A DNA stretch of 64,000 nucleotides from an uncultured SAR86 cluster bacterium (GCA_902628925.1 CACOPA010000003.1:34485-98484); one strand, 5' to 3'; positions 52,902 to 60,713 are shown, counted from the stretch's first letter. The notes: generated from the letters alone by a model not told the origin. Program-made: numbers and translations.

Positions 52902-53189
52902 ATGCCAGTATTTGCACCTGTTTGGGATTTTTTATGGACTGTGATTTTTGCACCCTTAATGGTTGGGTTTATTCTAATGATTCCTTTTGGCTTAATTGGG
53001 GAAGCCTACAAGTGGGTTGACAAAATTCATAGAGAAGCACAAAAGAAATACCATGAACATTTAATGACAGGAAAAGAGGGTTTTTATTTTTATCTAAACC
53101 TTCCTCTTCTTTGTTGGCTATTGGGAATAACTTTTTATGGTGGTTTTAATTGGTGGAACTATGGCAGTCCATTTAGCACTTGTTGTTGA
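52902..53189 (+). CDS. Small two-helix membrane protein (element cargo 3)
   Basis: 95 residues. Helix one is VWDFLWTVIFAPLMVGFILM, followed by GLIGEAYKWVDKIHREAQKK, and helix two is FYLNLPLLCWLLGITFYGG. The APLMVGFI motif recurs in the next two genes (APLFIGFI, GPLICGFL), so the three are paralogues. Ends in a Cys pair. Stop overlaps the next start (TGATG). Confidence 0.65.
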   Translation: MPVFAPVWDFLWTVIFAPLMVGFILMIPFGLIGEAYKWVDKIHREAQKKYHEHLMTGKEGFYFYLNLPLLCWLLGITFYGGFNWWNYGSPFSTCC

Positions 53190-53428
53190 TGATTGATCTA
53201 TTAAAAAGCATCTGGGATTTGTTCTATTTTTTTATTCTTGCACCTTTGTTTATTGGATTCATTGTTGTATCTGCAATAGCTTTTTTCGGTCTAGTTGTTC
53301 AAAGACTTGAAAAAAGCGAAACTTTAAATTCCCTTATGGATAATTACTGGTGGGGTATGTTTCTCATTTATTGGGTAGTGGGAATAGTAGTTGGTTTTCT
53401 CTACCTAAATAGTTGGTGGTTATTTTGA
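53189..53428 (+). CDS. Small two-helix membrane protein (element cargo 4)
   Basis: 79 residues. Helix one LFYFFILAPLFIGFIVVSAI, loop FGLVVQRLEKSETLNSLMDN, helix two WWGMFLIYWVVGIVVGFLYL. A paralogue of the preceding gene by the IxAPLxxGFI motif and layout. I use the ATG overlapping the previous stop rather than the three TTG codons in front of it. Confidence 0.62.
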   Translation: MIDLLKSIWDLFYFFILAPLFIGFIVVSAIAFFGLVVQRLEKSETLNSLMDNYWWGMFLIYWVVGIVVGFLYLNSWWLF

Positions 53429-53671
53429 TTGAATTTATAGTATTTTGGATTGTTGGACCGCTAATTTGTGGATTTTTATTTGTTGGATTTATGGCTTGTA
53501 GTTGGATGCTTCTAAATTATCTAGAAGAAAACAAATATCATCCTTTCCAGACTGGCTGAAAATCCTTATGGAATTATCATATTGATTTGGGCAGCAGGAA
53601 TATTTGTTTACTCTATTCTTGGATATTTTGATACTGAAACTAATCAAACAGTTATATTTGAAAAGTTTTGA
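53425..53671 (+). pseudogene. Frameshifted third paralogue of the two-helix proteins (element cargo 5)
   Basis: From a TTG at 53425 the frame gives 44 residues (FIVFWIVGPLICGFLFVGFM, then NYLEENKYHPFQTG) and stops at 53559. The expected second helix continues in the +1 frame from about 53552: NPYGIIILIWAAGIFVYSIL and a soluble tail to a TGA at 53671. Together they have the layout of the two genes before it. It is a frameshifted copy, a sequencing error, or a programmed shift near the CCTTTCC stretch. Confidence 0.6.
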
Positions 53672-53744
53672 ATAAGTATAGTTGGTATGGTTTTCATAAC
53701 AAAAGATAATTATTGGTCAAGTTAGAATATCCCATAGCAAATAG

Positions 53745-53767
53745 CGGACATACAAACGGACATACAA
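53745..53767. repeat. Right pair of 11-bp direct repeats
   Basis: CGGACATACAA occurs twice, separated by one A, 117 bases inside the right att-like repeat. It is identical to and in the same direction as the pair at 52079. The rest of 53672-53951 holds no gene I can support. Confidence 0.8.
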
Positions 53768-53883
53768 TTTAGGGTATATCGCAAGGTATTGATTAGGATT
53801 ATTAGATTGCTTGGGTCCAATATTTCCCACTATTATAGGCTTGAACAGGCAGTACCTTTTTTTGATGAATATATCCCCACTTA

Positions 53884-53922
53884 TTAGGAGGGATTTGTTA
53901 TATCCATTTTACTAAGAAGGCA
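53884..53922. repeat. Right att-like repeat (tRNA-Arg 5' half remnant)
   Basis: A 39-bp copy of the 5' half of tRNA-Arg(CCT) with one mismatch. The 3' half of the tRNA does not follow, so this is not a second tRNA gene. It ends 29 bases before the start of the FAD monooxygenase gene. Confidence 0.9.
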
Positions 53923-53951
53923 ATATAGTTAGCATAACAAAAAATTTATCG

Positions 53952-55121
53952 ATGAAGATTATAGTTTTAGGTGGTGGCATTGCTGGATTAGCTACCTCTG
54001 CTTTTTTAGCCAAACAAGGCAAGCATGTCGTTGTAATCGAAAAGAGCAATTCTTTTCAAGACCATGGCGCTGGGATTCAAATTACTCCAAATGCAGAAAA
54101 AGTAATCAAACAACTTGGAATTTATGATCAATTTAAAGAGATATCTGATCAGCCTTCGTCAATTAATATCAGAGAGATAGATACCACTAAGACATTGCAT
54201 TCTGTTCCTTTAGATCAATATTGCATCAGTGAGTTTACGGGTGATTATCACCATATTCACAGACAAGATTTAATTAAATTATTGTCTGTTCGGAGCAAAG
54301 AGCTAGGTGTAGAAATAATTGAAAATGAAAAAATCACTAAAATAGAAGAGCTAGATAAGGAAGTAATAGTATCCTCTGAAAGCGGAAATTCTTATCAAGC
54401 TGATTTTTTAATTGCTGCAGATGGCTTAAATTCTATTGCAAGAAAATACCTCTTTCCAACCCATGCTCCAAAATTTAGAAAATTTTCTGCATGGAGATCT
54501 CTAATAAAAATCGATAAAGATATCGATAAAATTTTTCTTGAACCAAACTTATTTATATCAAAAAATCTCCATTTCGTAACATACCCCATTCGCAAAATGT
54601 CTTACTTGAACTGCGTATTAATTTCAAAAGATTTTGATAAGAAAAAAGAATCTTGGAAGGAAAATGCTGCCTTATCAGAAGTGACAGCATTAATTGAGGA
54701 GGCAAATCAAACAGTAAAAAATATATTTCTGCAAAGTACCAATATTAAAAAATGGGGCCTTTATGATCACTTTTTACCAAAATGGCATTCAAAAAGGATT
54801 TCCTTAATTGGTGATGCGGCTCATCCCATGCTTCCATTTATGGCTCAAGGTGGTTGCTCATCTCTCGAAGATAGTTTTGCTTTGTCATACCTAATGAAAG
54901 ACTCTAAAAATATTTCTGATACTTTTTTTAGATTTCAAAAGATAAGGAATAAAAGAGTGAGGAGAATCCAACAAATTTCATCAAGAAATCGTTTTGTTTT
55001 TCATCAACCGCTACTGATAAGAAGTTTAATTTTTAAAATCTTGGAGTTATTCCCTTTTATTTTGCTATCAAGACTGAAGATGATTTATAACTATGATGTC
55101 GTCTCAAGGATAAAAAATTAA
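53952..55121 (+). CDS. FAD-dependent monooxygenase (salicylate hydroxylase-like)
   Basis: A 389-residue single-component flavin hydroxylase of the PHBH/UbiH fold: dinucleotide motif GGGIAGLATSAFLA at 7-20, IAADGLNS (DG motif) and LIGDAAHPMLPFMAQGGC (GD motif that contacts the ribityl chain). HGAGIQITPNA is typical of salicylate-hydroxylase-like enzymes acting on aromatic rings. It might serve the aromatic steps of the catabolic operon upstream, from which the tRNA element separates it, or be an unrelated hydroxylase. The C-terminal 50 residues are basic and hydrophobic. Confidence 0.85.
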   Translation: MKIIVLGGGIAGLATSAFLAKQGKHVVVIEKSNSFQDHGAGIQITPNAEKVIKQLGIYDQFKEISDQPSSINIREIDTTKTLHSVPLDQYCISEFTGDYHHIHRQDLIKLLSVRSKELGVEIIENEKITKIEELDKEVIVSSESGNSYQADFLIAADGLNSIARKYLFPTHAPKFRKFSAWRSLIKIDKDIDKIFLEPNLFISKNLHFVTYPIRKMSYLNCVLISKDFDKKKESWKENAALSEVTALIEEANQTVKNIFLQSTNIKKWGLYDHFLPKWHSKRISLIGDAAHPMLPFMAQGGCSSLEDSFALSYLMKDSKNISDTFFRFQKIRNKRVRRIQQISSRNRFVFHQPLLIRSLIFKILELFPFILLSRLKMIYNYDVVSRIKN

Positions 55122-55175
55122 AACGAATATTTTTTAATCATAAAATCAATTAAAATTATGAATTAAATCAAGATT

Positions 55176-57116
55176 ATGAGCCAAGAAATTAAAATTTCAC
55201 TTCCAGATGGTAATACAAAAGTCTTACCTTTGGGCTCAAATGGGCATGATTTGGCGGCATCAATTGGTTCCGGATTAGCCAAATCGGCCATTGCTTACAT
55301 GGTTGAAGGCAAGCAATTTGATTTAAGTGATGAGCTAGACGATGGCATGAAAGTGTCCATTATCACTATCCAATCTGATGATGGCCTTGAGATAATGCGT
55401 CATACTTTAGCTGCTCAGGTGTTAGCAAAAGCTATAAAAAATTTATATCCGAATGCAAAACTTGCTATAGGCCCGACAATTGAAACAGGATTTTATTACG
55501 ACGTTTTGTTTGAAAAACCCATTTCATCTGATGACTTAGAAAAAATTGAAGATGAAATGAGAAAAATTTTGAAAGATGGCTCAGGAATTGTTAAGACACT
55601 CCATTCAAAAAAAGATGCAATTTCTAAGTTCAATGACCTTAAAGAGCCCTACAAAGTTAAGATTATTGAGAGCTCTGAACAATATGAGGATTTTCAAATC
55701 TACACACAAGAGGAATCAGGCTTTATTGATCTATGTAATGGACCCCACCTTCCTTCACTAAAATTTATCGGTGAATTTAAACTTTTGAATTTAGCCGGCG
55801 CATATTGGAAAGGGGATTCAAGAAATGAAATGCTTACAAGAATTTATGGGACTGCTTGGAGAACAAAAAAAGAACTCTCTAACCATTTGAAACAAATTGA
55901 AGAGGCAGAAAAGAGAGACCACCGTAAGCTCGCAAAAGAAATGAATTTATTTCATTTCCAAGACGAGGCTCCGGGAATGGTGTTCTGGCACCAAAATGGC
56001 TGGTCAATATACACCTCTTTATTAAACTTTATGCGAGAAAAACTTAACCTTTCTGGATATCAGGAGATTAATACTCCTCAAGTGGTTGATAGAAAGTTAT
56101 GGGAAGCTTCAGGGCATTGGGAAAAATATCGAGAGAACATGTTTATTGCTGAAATTGATGAAGAGCATGCAAACGAAAAAAGAACAAATGCCCTTAAACC
56201 AATGAATTGTCCTTGTCACGTTCAGGTTTATAATCAGGGTCTTACATCGTATAAAGATCTACCCATTAGGTTTTCAGAATTTGGGTCATGCCATAGATAT
56301 GAGGCTTCAGGAACGATGCATGGATTAATGAGGGTCAGAGGATTTACTCAGGATGACGGTCATATTTTTTGTACCGAAGATCAAATCGAAGATGAAACAA
56401 AATCATTTATTACGCTTTTATCTGATATCTATAAATCACTTGGTTTTAATGAATTTAATATCAAACTCTCAACTCGTCCCGAAGTTAGAATAGGTAATGA
56501 TGAGACTTGGGATAAGGCTGAGAATGCATTGCGGAAAGCAATTGAGAGGTTAGAACTACCATATGAAATTGAAGAGGGAGAGGGAGCTTTTTATGGTCCA
56601 AAATTAGATTTTGTTCTTACGGACGCGATAGGTCGACAATGGCAATGTGGTACTTTTCAAGCTGATTTCATTCTCCCATCTAGGTTGGATGCTGTTTATG
56701 TAGGTGAGGATGGGAAAAAACATAATCCTGTAATGATTCATAGAGCAATATTGGGTTCTTTTGAGAGGTTTTTAGGCATCTTGATAGAAAACTATTCAGG
56801 AAAGCTGCCGTTGTGGTTAGCGCCAAAGCAAATAGCTGTTTTAACTGTCACAGATGAAGTTATTCCATTTGCTGAGAAATTAAGCACACAGCTTCTAGCC
56901 GAGGGTATTCGAGTTGAGATGGATAAACGCAATGAAAAGATTGGCTATAAGATTAGAGAGCACTCAAATTCTAAAACACAGTTAATGGCAATTATTGGAA
57001 AAAAAGAAATGGAAAATCAAGAGGTTTCCATTAGGACTTTAGCCAATAGTGAGACCGAAACTATGTCAATAAAAGAAGCAATCAAAAAATTGCAAAAGCT
57101 TGTTTTGACCCCCTAA
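55176..57116 (+). CDS. thrS: Threonyl-tRNA synthetase
   Basis: A 646-residue class II synthetase: N-terminal TGS domain, editing domain, catalytic core with MNCPCHVQVYNQ (zinc Cys), SEFGSCHRYEASG, RVRGFTQDDGHIFC, HRAILGSFERFLGILIEN and the anticodon-binding domain from APKQIAVLTV. The editing domain has unusual HLPSLK in place of the common HxxxH-rich loop but retains CNGPHLPS. In most gammaproteobacteria infC, rpmI and rplT follow thrS; here they do not, and thrS converges on a cupin gene after 1 base. Confidence 0.96.
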   Translation: MSQEIKISLPDGNTKVLPLGSNGHDLAASIGSGLAKSAIAYMVEGKQFDLSDELDDGMKVSIITIQSDDGLEIMRHTLAAQVLAKAIKNLYPNAKLAIGPTIETGFYYDVLFEKPISSDDLEKIEDEMRKILKDGSGIVKTLHSKKDAISKFNDLKEPYKVKIIESSEQYEDFQIYTQEESGFIDLCNGPHLPSLKFIGEFKLLNLAGAYWKGDSRNEMLTRIYGTAWRTKKELSNHLKQIEEAEKRDHRKLAKEMNLFHFQDEAPGMVFWHQNGWSIYTSLLNFMREKLNLSGYQEINTPQVVDRKLWEASGHWEKYRENMFIAEIDEEHANEKRTNALKPMNCPCHVQVYNQGLTSYKDLPIRFSEFGSCHRYEASGTMHGLMRVRGFTQDDGHIFCTEDQIEDETKSFITLLSDIYKSLGFNEFNIKLSTRPEVRIGNDETWDKAENALRKAIERLELPYEIEEGEGAFYGPKLDFVLTDAIGRQWQCGTFQADFILPSRLDAVYVGEDGKKHNPVMIHRAILGSFERFLGILIENYSGKLPLWLAPKQIAVLTVTDEVIPFAEKLSTQLLAEGIRVEMDKRNEKIGYKIREHSNSKTQLMAIIGKKEMENQEVSIRTLANSETETMSIKEAIKKLQKLVLTP

Positions 57117-57117
57117 G

Positions 57118-57516
57118 CTACTGTCTCCAGCCTTCTCTATCAAATACTCTTAGGTAGGTGAGCTGATCGTGATCTGATTCATTAACAACTTTAACGTAAT
57201 CACCTGACTCAACTAGAATAACATCCCCAGCAGTCAAGGCGTAGGAATCTTTATGTCCGATACCTCTAGAAGGATCGCTGCCGTGACCCTCCTTAGAATT
57301 CATGTATTCAACAACCTCCATAATTCCTCTTCCGTTTACTATTACATAAACTACATCAGAATTGACTAATTGGTGACCTAAGGTGCTCTTTCCAGGCTGA
57401 ATTACAGTCTTACTAGCAATGACTTTTCCTAACAGATCATTGGTCCAAACTGCATAATCATCTGTTACCTTCTGAGGTGATCCACCAACTCTAAAATTGT
57501 TATATTTTCTTGCCAT
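57118..57516 (-). CDS. Single-domain cupin protein
   Basis: A 132-residue protein with a cupin barrel: VIQPGKSTLGHQLVNSDVVYVIVNGRG gives the first motif (G..H..; only His49 and acid residues are evident) and AGDVILVESGDYVKVVNES the second. The metal-binding set is weaker than in cupin dioxygenases. The stretch SKEGHGSDPSRGIGHKD is an insertion between the motifs. No substrate can be inferred. It is monocistronic on the minus strand, facing away from the metY riboswitch region. Confidence 0.75.
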   Translation of the reverse strand: MARKYNNFRVGGSPQKVTDDYAVWTNDLLGKVIASKTVIQPGKSTLGHQLVNSDVVYVIVNGRGIMEVVEYMNSKEGHGSDPSRGIGHKDSYALTAGDVILVESGDYVKVVNESDHDQLTYLRVFDREGWRQ

Positions 57517-57570
57517 AATTTTTCTCTCGAAGTGATTATATAAATTTATTCAATGAATGGGGTAAATTTC

Positions 57571-57598
57571 TTTACAAATTCTAATTCTTAATTATTAT
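57571..57598 (+). promoter_or_regulatory. Predicted promoter of the metY riboswitch transcript
   Basis: TTTACA (57571-57576) and TATTAT (57593-57598) are spaced by 16 bases, each one mismatch from consensus. Transcription would begin at about 57604, at the first bases of the aptamer. Confidence 0.55.
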
Positions 57599-57602
57599 TA
57601 CC

Positions 57603-57654
57603 AAACGTCGATTTGTCTGGCTTGCGGGCGTTTAAAAAATTCAGCTAAATAAGG
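57603..57654 (+). promoter_or_regulatory. SAM-II-class riboswitch (S-adenosylmethionine) upstream of metY
   Basis: A 52-base element fits the SAM-II pseudoknot. Stem P1 is AAACGTC (57603-57609) with GGCGTTT (57627-57633). The 17-base loop GATTTGTCTGGCTTGCG has the same length as, and the GATTT and TTGC boxes of, the environmental SAM-II aptamer I recall. The 3' part has the hallmark AGCTAAATAAGG. The pseudoknot CC-GG pair appears as CT-AG, a compensatory change. It should reduce MetY when SAM is plentiful. The metY ribosome site GGAG lies about 50 bases further on, more distant than usual, so the switching mechanism is not clear. SAM-V shares this core and is an alternative. Confidence 0.78.
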
Positions 57655-57713
57655 TCCCAATCCTAATTAGTAAATGTCTCATATATAATAACTATTTCAC
57701 GTGGAGTGACATT

Positions 57714-59009
57714 ATGACTAAAGAATATAAAAACCCTGAAACCATTGGATTGCATGCTGGATGGCGAAAAGATGAAACCACTAATTCAGTAGCTGTTCCT
57801 ATTCATCAAACCTCTAGTTATCAATTTGATAATACAGATCATGCAGCAAATCTATTTTCCTTATCTGAGCTAGGAAATATTTATTCAAGAATTATGAATC
57901 CTACAAATGCAGTGCTTGAAGAGAGGATTGCTACCCTTGAAGGTGGGGTTGGAGCATTGGGTGTTGCTTCTGGACAAGCCGCATCAAGTTATTCAATTCA
58001 AAATATAGCGAAGGCTGGAGATAATATCGTTGCCTCGGCTCATCTTTATGGAGGTACATATAATCAATTTAAAAATCCATTTAAAGATATGGGTATTGAA
58101 GTTAGATTCGTTGATCCAGAAAATCCTCAAAATTTTAAAGATGCTACCGATGAAAATACAAGAGCATATTACGGTGAAGTTCTTCCAAATCCTTCTTTTA
58201 AAGTCTTCCCAATAGAAGAGGTTGCTGAGCTCGGCAAACCCCTAGGTATTCCGTTAATTGTTGATAATACTGCTGCACCTATCATTTGTAAGCCTTTTGA
58301 TTATGGCGCTACAGCACTTATTCACTCAACCACAAAATATATTGGTGGCCATGGAACATCCATTGGAGGAATTATTGTTGATAGCGGTAATTTTGAGTGG
58401 GAAAAGTTTGCCGAAAGGCAACCTTCATTGAATACACCCGATCCTTCTTATCACGGAGCTATTTGGACCGAGGCTGTAAAGCCACTTGGTCCAATTGCAT
58501 ATATTTTGAAGGCCAGAACAACTCTCTTGAGAGATATGGGAGCTGCAATGAGTCCGTTTAACGCGTTTATCTTTATTCAAGGACTTGAAACTCTTGCTCT
58601 AAGGATTAGGGAGCACTCTAAAAATGCCGATCATGTAGCTGAATTCCTAGCTTCTCATGCTAAGGTTGAATCTGTTTCTCATCCAAGCGTGGCTGAGGGT
58701 ATTCACAAGGAAAGAGCTGAAAAATATCTTTCAGGAGGTCATGGTGGACTACTAGGTTTTGAAATTAAAGGTGGTCTTGATGCTGGAAAGAAATTTATTG
58801 ATTCGCTGGAAATGTTCTATCACGTTGCAAATATTGGTGATTCAAGAAGCTTAGCAATACATCCTGCTAGCACTACTCACTCTCAGTTGAGTGAGGATGA
58901 ATTAGCATCCGCGGGAGTGTCGCCTGGTTACGTAAGACTTTCAATTGGCTTGGAACATATTGACGATATTGTTGATGATCTCAAGCAAGCTTTCGATAAA
59001 GTAAATTAA
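57714..59009 (+). CDS. metY: O-acetylhomoserine aminocarboxypropyltransferase (O-acetylhomoserine sulfhydrylase)
   Basis: A PLP enzyme of the Cys/Met metabolism family that makes homocysteine from O-acetylhomoserine and sulphide. The 431 residues are the usual MetY length, longer than cystathionine synthases (about 380-400). ETIGLHAGWRKDETTNSVAVP is the MetY N-terminus, YSRIMNPTNAVLEERIA the substrate region, and PLP binds Lys208 in HSTTKYIGGHGTS. GDSRSLAIHPASTTHSQ is the C-terminal motif. GGAG precedes the ATG by 8 bases. Control by the SAM riboswitch upstream is expected. Confidence 0.93.
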   Translation: MTKEYKNPETIGLHAGWRKDETTNSVAVPIHQTSSYQFDNTDHAANLFSLSELGNIYSRIMNPTNAVLEERIATLEGGVGALGVASGQAASSYSIQNIAKAGDNIVASAHLYGGTYNQFKNPFKDMGIEVRFVDPENPQNFKDATDENTRAYYGEVLPNPSFKVFPIEEVAELGKPLGIPLIVDNTAAPIICKPFDYGATALIHSTTKYIGGHGTSIGGIIVDSGNFEWEKFAERQPSLNTPDPSYHGAIWTEAVKPLGPIAYILKARTTLLRDMGAAMSPFNAFIFIQGLETLALRIREHSKNADHVAEFLASHAKVESVSHPSVAEGIHKERAEKYLSGGHGGLLGFEIKGGLDAGKKFIDSLEMFYHVANIGDSRSLAIHPASTTHSQLSEDELASAGVSPGYVRLSIGLEHIDDIVDDLKQAFDKVN

Positions 59010-59014
59010 TAACT

Positions 59015-59040
59015 TTGAGGTATGGAACGCGATACCTCAA
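59015..59040 (+). promoter_or_regulatory. Perfect 9-bp hairpin between metY and the next gene
   Basis: TTGAGGTAT and ATACCTCAA pair around the loop GGAACGCG. The hairpin begins 6 bases after the metY stop and ends on the first base of the next likely ATG (59040). No T run follows, so it may affect RNA stability or translation rather than terminate. Confidence 0.5.
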
Positions 59041-59486
59041 TGATTATTTATATTATCTGTGGAAGTTCTTGGCAGTTAAAGAGGATCTCTAACTATAAAT
59101 TAGAAAAGGGCTCCTCCTTAACATTTTTAGATTTTGATGCAGAAGATTTAACAGAAAAAATAGTAAGTTTGAAAAATTCCTTTTTTTGCCTTGTTCCAGC
59201 AGGATTTTTCCCTAATAAGAAGGCTAGGGATTTTATGGCTAAAATAGCATTTAATAATGAGAAGGTTTGGGGAAAATTCTCTTTAAACCTTCAAATTAAA
59301 GATTTAGTTTTTAAAAGACGCTTAGTTAAAAATAGAGCAATTTTTTTTCACAAAGATATTTTTTTTTCTGTTGGCGGCCATGGCAAAAATGGATCCAATC
59401 TATTTAATGAGTTGGAGAGAAGATTTTCTATCAGAATGAATTCATTAGAAAATACTGGTAATTTAATTAGAAAGTTCAAAAAATAA
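59040..59486 (+). CDS. Glycosyltransferase family 2-like C-terminal remnant (DUF-like small protein)
   Basis: 148 residues from the ATG at 59040; another ATG at 59022 lies inside the hairpin stem. There is no catalytic DxD. The part LVKNRAIFFHKDIFFSVGGHG resembles the GDQAIFVRRDVFEAVGGF segment near the end of small GT2 enzymes of the TIGR04283 group. The N-terminal GT-A core is replaced by a short beta-rich stretch (MIIYIICGSSWQLKRI). It may be a decayed or reshaped transferase. It lies 3 bases before ccmA and may be co-transcribed. Confidence 0.5.
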   Translation: MIIYIICGSSWQLKRISNYKLEKGSSLTFLDFDAEDLTEKIVSLKNSFFCLVPAGFFPNKKARDFMAKIAFNNEKVWGKFSLNLQIKDLVFKRRLVKNRAIFFHKDIFFSVGGHGKNGSNLFNELERRFSIRMNSLENTGNLIRKFKK

Positions 59487-59489
59487 CCT

Positions 59490-60062
59490 ATGAGTAATTT
59501 GATCGAAGTGGATAATGTCCATTACTCAATAAACGAAAATAATTTGATTCGTGGAATTTCTTTTAAGCTTAAAAAAAATCAGATTTGTCATATTCAAGGT
59601 GTAAATGGCTCAGGCAAAACATCGCTTTTAAAAATAATCTTAGGAATTGTTGAGCCTACAAAAGGCGCAGTTCATAGAAAAGAAAATTTAAATATTCAAT
59701 TCCATGGACATAAATTGCCCTTTAAAGGCTATCTCACTTTATTACAAAATCTAAAGTTAATTCTTTCAGAGGATGAACTTATTGATGCTCAAAAAGTTTT
59801 AGAAGAACTAGATTTGTATGAAAAGCTGAATTTAAGATTTTCAAATCTTTCGTTTGGGCAGCAAAAGAAATCTTTTTTTGCTTCAAAACTAGTAATTAAA
59901 AATACTCAGGTATTTGTTTTAGACGAGCCATTTGTTGGATTAGATGATTCAACTACAAAATTTTTTCAAGAAAAACTACAAAAAAGGGTAAATGATGGAG
60001 CGGCTATAATTATTACTTCACATATCCCAATATCAATGCCAGCTAAAACAATTAATATTTAA
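59490..60062 (+). CDS. ccmA: Heme exporter ATP-binding protein CcmA
   Basis: ATPase of the CcmAB(CD) complex that releases holo-CcmE in cytochrome c maturation system I. The 190-residue ABC protein has Walker A GVNGSGKT at 37-44, signature LSFGQQKK, Walker B VFVLDEPF and the switch His in TSHIP. The FGQQ form of the signature and the short length are typical of CcmA. Its stop is contiguous with the ccmB start. Confidence 0.92.
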   Translation: MSNLIEVDNVHYSINENNLIRGISFKLKKNQICHIQGVNGSGKTSLLKIILGIVEPTKGAVHRKENLNIQFHGHKLPFKGYLTLLQNLKLILSEDELIDAQKVLEELDLYEKLNLRFSNLSFGQQKKSFFASKLVIKNTQVFVLDEPFVGLDDSTTKFFQEKLQKRVNDGAAIIITSHIPISMPAKTINI

Positions 60063-60713
60063 ATGATCAAATACCTATCACAGGAACAAACAAAACTAAT
60101 TTACAAGTCAAGAGCATGGCTTACTCCCTTGATCTTGTTTGCTCTGATAATGATCGCTTTTCCATTGAGTATTGATTTATTTGGCAGGCAGACTAGTGAT
60201 CTATTCATGATAATTATTGTGATTTCTCTCCTGCTTACAAATTACCTTGCTATAGATGACATTTTGCTTGAGGACTATGAAGATGGCTCATTTGAGCAGT
60301 TTCTTACTCAAAATAAAAGTTTATTCTCATCCGTTTTAGCAAAGTTAATTATTTTGATTATTTACAAAGCGCTTCCTTTGTCATTGCTAACTATTTTATT
60401 CGCAAGTGTTAACAACGTAGATGCATTTATTTTCCTAGATCTCTTTTTAATATCTTTTTTTTGCCAAATATTATTTTTAAATATCTTTCTTTTTGGCAGT
60501 GCATTGGGTATCAATAAGGGTGGATTGCTTGGACTTATAGTTGTCATGCCATTAGTTTTTCCAGTAATCATTATCTTTGGGCAATCGATGACTTTTTTAC
60601 AAAATAATTCAAGTATTGATAGTTTTTTACTCCTTAGTCTCGGAATAAGCTTTCTTATTACTCCCATGTTTTCTTATTTATCTTCGCTTATACTCAAAAT
60701 GCATTTGGAATAG
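60063..60713 (+). CDS. ccmB: Heme exporter membrane protein CcmB
   Basis: The 216-residue membrane subunit of the CcmAB transporter, with six hydrophobic segments (about 18-38, 45-65, 95-120, 122-148, 155-178, 185-210). The cytoplasmic loop LAIDDILLEDYEDGSFEQFL carries the family motif LEDY.DGxxEQ. Follows ccmA without gap; ccmC follows after 26 bases. Confidence 0.92.
   Translation: MIKYLSQEQTKLIYKSRAWLTPLILFALIMIAFPLSIDLFGRQTSDLFMIIIVISLLLTNYLAIDDILLEDYEDGSFEQFLTQNKSLFSSVLAKLIILIIYKALPLSLLTILFASVNNVDAFIFLDLFLISFFCQILFLNIFLFGSALGINKGGLLGLIVVMPLVFPVIIIFGQSMTFLQNNSSIDSFLLLSLGISFLITPMFSYLSSLILKMHLE

Larger units (their letters stand above)
51976..53922. mobile_element. Minimal integrative element in tRNA-Arg(CCT), no integrase
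   Basis: The segment is bounded by two 39-bp copies of the tRNA-Arg 5' half (one mismatch). Just inside each end is a pair of 11-bp direct repeats, as expected for recombinase arm sites. The cargo is five small same-strand genes, four of them for two-helix membrane proteins. There is no integrase, transposase or replication gene, so the element would have to be moved in trans or be a decayed remnant. The target tRNA remains complete because the left copy restores it. The element lies on the 5' side of the tRNA. Confidence 0.75.

Noticed and set aside
53884..53922. A possible second tRNA-Arg gene
   Set aside because: Only the 5' half is present; no T-arm or acceptor 3' strand follows, and it is a repeat of the intact gene at 51939-52013.
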